Assembly: GCA_045613065.1 (NCBI GenBank) | Contig: JAZLAH010000005.1 | Location: 1 to 64,000, forward strand | Direction: 5' to 3' | Source of the DNA: Fimenecus sp045613065 | GTDB taxonomy: Bacteria > Bacillota > Clostridia > Oscillospirales > Acutalibacteraceae | Length of the DNA: 64,000 bases | Made by a program: the position numbers and the translations under genes | Notes under the pieces: generated by a model | What the model saw: only the letters and a program-made list of their open reading frames with translations | Told to the model about the DNA's origin: nothing | Databases searched by the model: none | In this document: positions 59,718-64,000 of the stretch, piece after piece | Layout of the letters: the number at the start of each line of letters is the position of its first letter | Numbering within the stretch: the first letter of the stretch is position 1

Positions 59718-60187
59718 TGAAATTTGGCAAGACAATTTATCTGATTTTTTCGTGGTTACTGGTATTCGTTGTTCTCATTTTCATATTCAGTCTTTCGGCA
59801 CAGGATGCAGAAGAGTCAAAGGAGTTAAGCGATTCTTTTGTGAGCAAAACATTACAATTTCTCGAAGTGTATATTGATGGTGAACTGCTCCGAAAAATTG
59901 CTCATATGCTTGAGTTTACAGCACTTTCATTCACATTATATAACGGAATTTTCATTACTTGGGAAACGAAAAAAACACCCATAATATCACTTGTTTTAAC
60001 TGTAGTCTGTGCAATAGGTGATGAAATCCATCAGATATTCGTACCCGGCAGAGCTTTTCAGTTCAGTGATATTTTAATTGATAGTGCTGGTGCAGTAATC
60101 GGTATCATTGGATATTTAATATTATATAAAATATACTTATTTATAAAGGGAAGAGGTAACAAAAATGGCAGTATTAAAACCATTTAA
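59714..60187 (+). CDS. VanZ-like membrane protein
   Basis: A 157-aa protein with about four membrane segments. VanZ motifs are 'IFSLSAQDAEESKELS', 'RKIAHMLEFTALSF' and 'IGDEIHQIFVPGRAFQFSDILIDSAGAVIG'. VanZ of enterococci adds low-level teicoplanin resistance; the chromosomal family is of unknown role. ATGATG overlaps the lipoprotein stop by 4 nt, and the end overlaps the DUF1015 start by 23 nt, so three genes are translated in one operon. Confidence 0.88.
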   Translation: MMKFGKTIYLIFSWLLVFVVLIFIFSLSAQDAEESKELSDSFVSKTLQFLEVYIDGELLRKIAHMLEFTALSFTLYNGIFITWETKKTPIISLVLTVVCAIGDEIHQIFVPGRAFQFSDILIDSAGAVIGIIGYLILYKIYLFIKGRGNKNGSIKTI

Positions 60188-61406
60188 GGCTGTAAGACCT
60201 AAGGACGAATATGCATCTTCAGTTGGTGCATTACCTTATGACGTAATGAATTCAGAAGAAGCAAGAGAAATGGTAAAGGACAAACCTTACTCATTTTTAC
60301 ACATTGATAAAGCAGAAGTTGACTTGCCACAGGGAATTGATATCTATTCACCTGAAGTTTATCAGAAAGCAAAAGAAAATCTTGATGCTTTAAGCACAAA
60401 CGGAATTTGTCAGCAGGATGAAAAGCCCATGCTTTACATTTATCGTCAGATTATGAATGGCAGAGAGCAGACAGGTATCGTTGGTTGTACTGCAGTTGAT
60501 GATTATATTAATAATGTTATTAAAAAGCACGAATTTACAAGAGCAGACAAAGAAGCAGACAGAATTCGTCACGTTGATACTCTTGATGCTAACACAGGTC
60601 CAATTTTCCTAACACACAGAGAAAATAAGACAGTTTCTGATATTACTGAAAACTGGAAAAATACACACGCACCTGCATATGACTTTATAAGTGATGATGG
60701 TGTATCACAAACTGTATGGGTTATCGATGATAATGACGTTATTGATACTCTTGTTAAGGAATTTGCAGAAATTCCATACCTTTATATTGCTGATGGTCAC
60801 CACAGATGTGCTTCTGCAGTTCGTGTTGGTGAACGCAGAAGAGGTGAGGGAGAATACGATAAGAATGCTGAATTCAACTTCTTCCTTTCAGTTATCTTCC
60901 CTTGTGACCAACTTAAAATTATGGACTATAACCGTGTTATCGCTGACCTTAACGGAAACACAAGTGAAGAATTCATTGCAAAAATGGGTGAAAAGTTCGT
61001 AGTTGAAGAAGCTGATGAAAGTCCTTATTCACCAAAAGAACGTCATACATTCGGCATGTATCTTGACAATAAGTGGTATAAGGTTACTGCAAAACCAGTG
61101 TTTATCAATGAAAACGACCCTGTCGAGTGTCTTGACGTTTCAATTCTTCAGAATAACCTTATTACACCTATTTTAGGAATCGAAGATCCAAGAACTGATA
61201 AGAGAATCGACTTCGTTGGTGGTATCCGTGGCTTGGGTGAACTTGAAAGAAGATGTGCAGAGGGTATGAAATTAGCTTTTGCAATGTACCCAACTTCACT
61301 CAATGAACTTATGGACATTGCAGATGCAGGAAAGGTTATGCCACCAAAATCAACATGGTTTGAACCAAAGTTATTATCAGGACTTTTTATTCACAAGTTA
61401 TCATAA
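60165..61406 (+). CDS. DUF1015 family protein
   Basis: A 413-aa soluble protein. DUF1015 features are 'PFKAVRPKDEYASSVGALPYDVMN' at the N-terminus and 'FAEIPYLYIADGHHRCASAVRVG' at about residues 200-222 with His-His-Arg. No enzyme activity is established for the family; DUF1015 genes are often near serine synthesis genes, but none is here. AAGGGAAGAGG precedes the ATG inside vanZ. A terminator follows. Confidence 0.88.
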   Translation: MAVLKPFKAVRPKDEYASSVGALPYDVMNSEEAREMVKDKPYSFLHIDKAEVDLPQGIDIYSPEVYQKAKENLDALSTNGICQQDEKPMLYIYRQIMNGREQTGIVGCTAVDDYINNVIKKHEFTRADKEADRIRHVDTLDANTGPIFLTHRENKTVSDITENWKNTHAPAYDFISDDGVSQTVWVIDDNDVIDTLVKEFAEIPYLYIADGHHRCASAVRVGERRRGEGEYDKNAEFNFFLSVIFPCDQLKIMDYNRVIADLNGNTSEEFIAKMGEKFVVEEADESPYSPKERHTFGMYLDNKWYKVTAKPVFINENDPVECLDVSILQNNLITPILGIEDPRTDKRIDFVGGIRGLGELERRCAEGMKLAFAMYPTSLNELMDIADAGKVMPPKSTWFEPKLLSGLFIHKLS

Positions 61407-61443
61407 TTGTCTTGCAAAAAAATAAATCAAAACTTAAATGCTG

Positions 61444-61474
61444 TATGGCAGGGGATTTCTCCTGCCATATTTTG
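61444..61474 (+). terminator. Terminator of the lipoprotein-VanZ-DUF1015 operon
   Basis: TATGGCAGG / CCTGCCATA stem, extended inward, then TTTTGTTG. Confidence 0.8.
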
Positions 61475-61555
61475 TTGTGATTATGCACAAAAATACATAC
61501 CTTGTTTTGTAAATTTGTGCCAAAGGTAGAAAGTTAAAGAATTAACATTAATTTA

Positions 61556-61584
61556 TTGACTTTGCTTTTTTGTTATTGTAATAT
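61556..61584 (+). promoter_or_regulatory. Promoter of the YczE-like gene
   Basis: TTGACT, 17-nt spacer, TAATAT. A pair of direct repeats (ATATATGTACAAAT, 61581-61594, and ATATATGTGCAAAT, 61605-61618) starts at the -10. Confidence 0.6.
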
Positions 61585-61618
61585 ATGTACAAATAAGAGC
61601 ACGTATATATGTGCAAAT
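61581..61618. repeat. Direct repeat pair at the YczE promoter
   Basis: Two 14-nt copies with one mismatch, 24 nt apart start to start, covering the -10 and the start-site region. They could bind a regulator. Confidence 0.5.
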
Positions 61619-61645
61619 TAAACAATGAAAAGGCGAAAACAATAA

Positions 61646-62374
61646 ATGACACAAATTCTTAAAAGCATGAATCCTATAACAATTTTTTCACAGAAGGACG
61701 GAGTAAAAAGAACTGCGATTATGTTTATGAGCATTCTTCTCATGGGCTTTGCAGTATCAATTTTTTCATATTCGGGTATGGGTGTTGACCCATTCACAGC
61801 ACTTAATATGAGCATCAGTGCAAAAATCGGTGTAAGTTTTGGTTTGTTCCAGATGTGTATGAATGGGGTAATTCTTGTTCTTGTTGCTCTTACATCAAAA
61901 CACCTTATCAGCCTTGGTACGGTTGTTAATATGGTTGGTGTTGGCTATGTATGTGAATTTTTTACAGAAATATATGAGCAGATTTTACCTGCTGAAATTT
62001 CATTTCCTGTACAGCTTGTATTTATGGCAATGGGTGTTTTCCTTTTAAGCCTTGCAGCTTCACTTTACTTTAACTGCAATATGGGTGTTTCACCTTATGA
62101 TGCATTGGGCTTTGTTATGGAAGAAAATATAAAGCTTAAGTACAAATGGAGTCGAGTGATTACTGACCTTGCCTGTACATTGATTGCTGTTTTATTAAAC
62201 GGACCAATCGGTATCGGTACAGTTGTTACAGCATTCTTTATGGGTCCTGTAATTGCACTTTGTGATACAAGAATTTCAGTAAAAGTTCTTAATGCAAAAT
62301 ACACTTTCTTAAGACATTTTACAGTTATCAGATATTACGACTACACTCAGTTTGGAAAAGGCGAAGTAGCGTAA
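61646..62374 (+). CDS. YczE/YitT-like membrane protein
   Basis: A 242-aa protein with about five membrane segments. The family repeat 'GMGVDPFTALNMSIS' near residue 45 and 'NMGVSPYDALGFVMEE' near residue 147 is the MG(V)xP(F/Y)(D/T)A motif of the YczE/YyaS/YitT group. In B. subtilis YczE is needed for antibiotic synthesis, but the general function is unknown. A 6-codon mini-ORF ends directly before the ATG and AAAAGG lies inside it. Monocistronic between promoter and terminator. Confidence 0.88.
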   Translation: MTQILKSMNPITIFSQKDGVKRTAIMFMSILLMGFAVSIFSYSGMGVDPFTALNMSISAKIGVSFGLFQMCMNGVILVLVALTSKHLISLGTVVNMVGVGYVCEFFTEIYEQILPAEISFPVQLVFMAMGVFLLSLAASLYFNCNMGVSPYDALGFVMEENIKLKYKWSRVITDLACTLIAVLLNGPIGIGTVVTAFFMGPVIALCDTRISVKVLNAKYTFLRHFTVIRYYDYTQFGKGEVA

Positions 62375-62396
62375 AATAAAAAGAGTAAAAAAATAT

Positions 62397-62428
62397 CCCT
62401 TGGAATTTAAGTTTCCAAGGGGTTTTTT
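62397..62428 (+). terminator. Terminator between YczE-like and aldolase genes
   Basis: CCCTTGGAA / TTCCAAGGG stem with six T. It lies between convergent genes. Confidence 0.85.
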
Positions 62429-62447
62429 ATTTATGTATTAAGCTGAA

Positions 62448-63668
62448 TTATTTACCAGCCTGTTTTGAATACTTGAGCTTGTAAACGAGTCTCATAATTC
62501 TTGTTTCGAGAGGATTGATTGGTTCAATCTTTTCAAACATCTGAGCACTGATCTGAATTTTAGCACCTTTATTTGTGATAAATTCAATAGCACCTGCATC
62601 GTATTCACTACCAGCAACACAAAGAGCACCGTTGTTCTCAAGAAGAACTGCGTTTCTGCCCTTAAGCTTCTTAACAACTTTCTTAGCAGTTGCAAGTGTG
62701 TTGTTAGGGTCATATTTTGCACTCTTAACATTAACACCAACAATCTGAGCAAAGTCGTCGATAAGTGGACGCATTGTCTTGCCCATCTTTGAACAAGCAA
62801 CAGTATATGGGTCCTTTGTGTGAGAAATAAAGTTTACATCTGCACGGTTCTTATATACTGCACGATGAAGTTCGATTGAGCTGTTGCTCATATCACCTGC
62901 GATAACATCACCTGACTCAATGTCAATTCTTGTGATTGTGCCGTCACCGTCAATAACTGAAATATTGAAAACAGGACCGTCACGTTCACTCTTACAAGCT
63001 TCAAACTCAGGAGCAGTAGAAGGTTTCTTAACAAACTTTTCAACAACATAGTCGTTGATTGCAGTAAGACTTTCAGCAACTGTACCTGTAAGTGATGTGT
63101 ATTTATCCATTACGTACTGTTCACAGATATCTTCAACCTTCTGTGCAACGTTGAATGCATCGTCATAGTCAACACCCATGCAAACTGCACCGTGGTGAGC
63201 CATAACAGCAGCCTTCGCATCAGAACGAGTAATAGCGTCGATAACGCCTTTACGAAGTTTCTTTGTACCAGGAAGACCATATGAAGCGATAGGAAGGTTA
63301 GTACCAACAACCTGAGCATTTTCGCCTTCGATATTGTTGATGTCCATACCAAGTGAAGAAACGATTGAAGCATTTACCTGGTGTGTATGAATAACAAAGT
63401 TGATTTCAGGACGAAGCTTAGAGCAAGCTGCGTGAATACCTTTTTCACTTGATGGTTTGATTTCACCTTCATATTCAAGGTCCTCGATATTAACGAGAAC
63501 GATTTCTTCAGGAGTGAGAGTTTCATAAGCACGACCACTTGGAGTGATTACGAACTGTGTTTCACTGATTCTGCAAGAAATATTACCCCAAGTACGAGCA
63601 ATAAGACCAGCTGCGATAAGTTCTTTACCAGCTCTTATAACAGTTTCTTTTGCCTGCATAATATCCAT
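62448..63668 (-). CDS. Tandem class II aldolase/adducin-fold protein
   Basis: A 406-aa protein made of two class II aldolase domains. The first (about 1-205) is complete: 'TWGNISCRI', 'ITPSGRAY', Glu75 in SSEKGIH, metal ligands His94/His96 (HTH) and His158 (AHHGA). The second (about 230-406) has lost the equivalents: HTH reads HTK (Lys285) and HHGA reads NNGA (Asn345-346). Only the first can be an active zinc aldolase/epimerase; the second is probably structural. The upstream neighbour is a class III aminotransferase. The start at 63668 (MDIMQAK) follows GAGGTGA; the frame reads on from a GTG inside that site. Confidence 0.88.
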   Translation of the reverse strand: MDIMQAKETVIRAGKELIAAGLIARTWGNISCRISETQFVITPSGRAYETLTPEEIVLVNIEDLEYEGEIKPSSEKGIHAACSKLRPEINFVIHTHQVNASIVSSLGMDINNIEGENAQVVGTNLPIASYGLPGTKKLRKGVIDAITRSDAKAAVMAHHGAVCMGVDYDDAFNVAQKVEDICEQYVMDKYTSLTGTVAESLTAINDYVVEKFVKKPSTAPEFEACKSERDGPVFNISVIDGDGTITRIDIESGDVIAGDMSNSSIELHRAVYKNRADVNFISHTKDPYTVACSKMGKTMRPLIDDFAQIVGVNVKSAKYDPNNTLATAKKVVKKLKGRNAVLLENNGALCVAGSEYDAGAIEFITNKGAKIQISAQMFEKIEPINPLETRIMRLVYKLKYSKQAGK

Positions 63669-63743
63669 AATATTCACCTCATTCTTAAATTAGGTTAATA
63701 AAGGTGGATGAAGATGAATTCACCCACCCGAAAAAATCAATGA

Positions 63744-64000
63744 TTATTTGTTTGATGGCTTAACAGCAACGTTAGCAAATACCTTATCGAAGCACTGAAG
63801 AGCCTGGTCAATCATCTTAGGTGTGTATGCAGCTGATGTGTAGAGACGGCTACCAGCAAGAGTAACAAGTCCTTCTGCCATGTAAGCAGCGCCCATGTAC
63901 TGCATTTCCTTCTTTCTTTCGCTTGTAGCTGAAAGAACACCAGGGATTTTCCAAGGTTTGCACCAGTCGATTGAGTAGTGCATTGTACCAACTGTTTCAA
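63744..64000 (-). CDS. Class III aminotransferase, C-terminal end (gene continues past the window)
   Basis: The last 84 codons are visible; the frame runs open to the window edge (…ETVGT-MHYSIDW). Residues such as 'GAAYMAEGLVTLAGSRLYTSAAYTPKMIDQAL' resemble the C-terminal domain of PLP class III enzymes of the glutamate-1-semialdehyde aminomutase-like group. The active-site Lys is outside the window. It precedes the class II aldolase on the same strand, 75 nt upstream, so both likely form an operon for one substrate. Substrate not assignable. Confidence 0.72.
   Translation of the reverse strand, partial: ETVGTMHYSIDWCKPWKIPGVLSATSERKKEMQYMGAAYMAEGLVTLAGSRLYTSAAYTPKMIDQALQCFDKVFANVAVKPSNK

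Noticed and set aside
1..64000. CRISPR array, prophage, transposon or plasmid origin
   Set aside because: No repeat-spacer pattern, integrase, transposase, phage structural or replication gene was found.

Overview
The window looks like a piece of a low-GC, Gram-positive Clostridia chromosome, most likely from the Oscillospiraceae/Ruminococcaceae side. The evidence is AT-rich coding sequence, strong AGGAGG-type ribosome binding sites, many sigma-A promoters with 17-bp spacers, tRNAs with encoded CCA, a T-box leader, an indirect (GatCAB-type) tRNA amidation operon, a dockerin protein, and many glycosidases paired with GPH/MFS sugar symporters. There is no sign of phage, transposase, CRISPR or plasmid functions. 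The taxon is inferred from gene content only.

Layout. 1-310: three tRNA genes (Phe partial, Gly, Cys). 538-3559: a small exported protein, a radical SAM/SPASM protein, and an unknown 128-aa protein coupled to an EndA-like lipoprotein nuclease. 3610-5989: an exported alpha/beta hydrolase and a GPH symporter. 6260-10202: a CoA-transferase, a lipoyl-less E2-type acyltransferase and a PutP symporter. 10250-14766: glyS, a lipid kinase, a GPH symporter and a small HExxH membrane protein. 14863-19531: a dockerin-DUF4474 secreted protein, a PRTase-like protein, two near-identical secreted micro-peptide genes, an SPFH/zinc-ribbon protein and its membrane partner. 19585-25462: a PdaB-like deacetylase, a zinc-ribbon membrane protein, a GH51 arabinofuranosidase, an LCP protein, a Nudix fusion and a COG2426 membrane protein. 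25526-30514: an alr-trkH-trkA cluster and an exported endonuclease/phosphatase-fold protein. 30589-44642: carbohydrate use (GH13 with two tandem MFS transporters, nagB, GH38 with a GPH symporter, and a surface GH51-like protein). 44784-48926: a GntR/YtrA-type regulator with an ABC exporter-like module between two identical terminator hairpins. 49044-53738: aspS-gatC fusion, gatA, gatB behind a T-box. 54113-64000: GH3, rmuC, a solute-binding lipoprotein, VanZ, DUF1015, a YczE-like membrane protein, a tandem class II aldolase and the end of a class III aminotransferase.

How the genes work together. The carbohydrate genes form import-plus-intracellular-hydrolysis units with no extracellular polymer degrader. 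This suits an organism that takes up oligosaccharides (arabinosides, mannosides, alpha- and beta-glucosides, glucosamine-6-phosphate) released by others or by cellulosome-like enzymes encoded elsewhere.

The most unusual signals are: (a) a GatA subunit that has lost both its catalytic Ser nucleophile and the cis-Ser of the amidase triad, next to an intact GatB and an AspRS-GatC fusion carrying the non-discriminating His31; (b) two tandem small-peptide genes whose mature parts are identical in protein but differ at about a dozen silent sites; (c) a cell-surface GH51 homologue in which both catalytic glutamates appear replaced (Cys and Arg).
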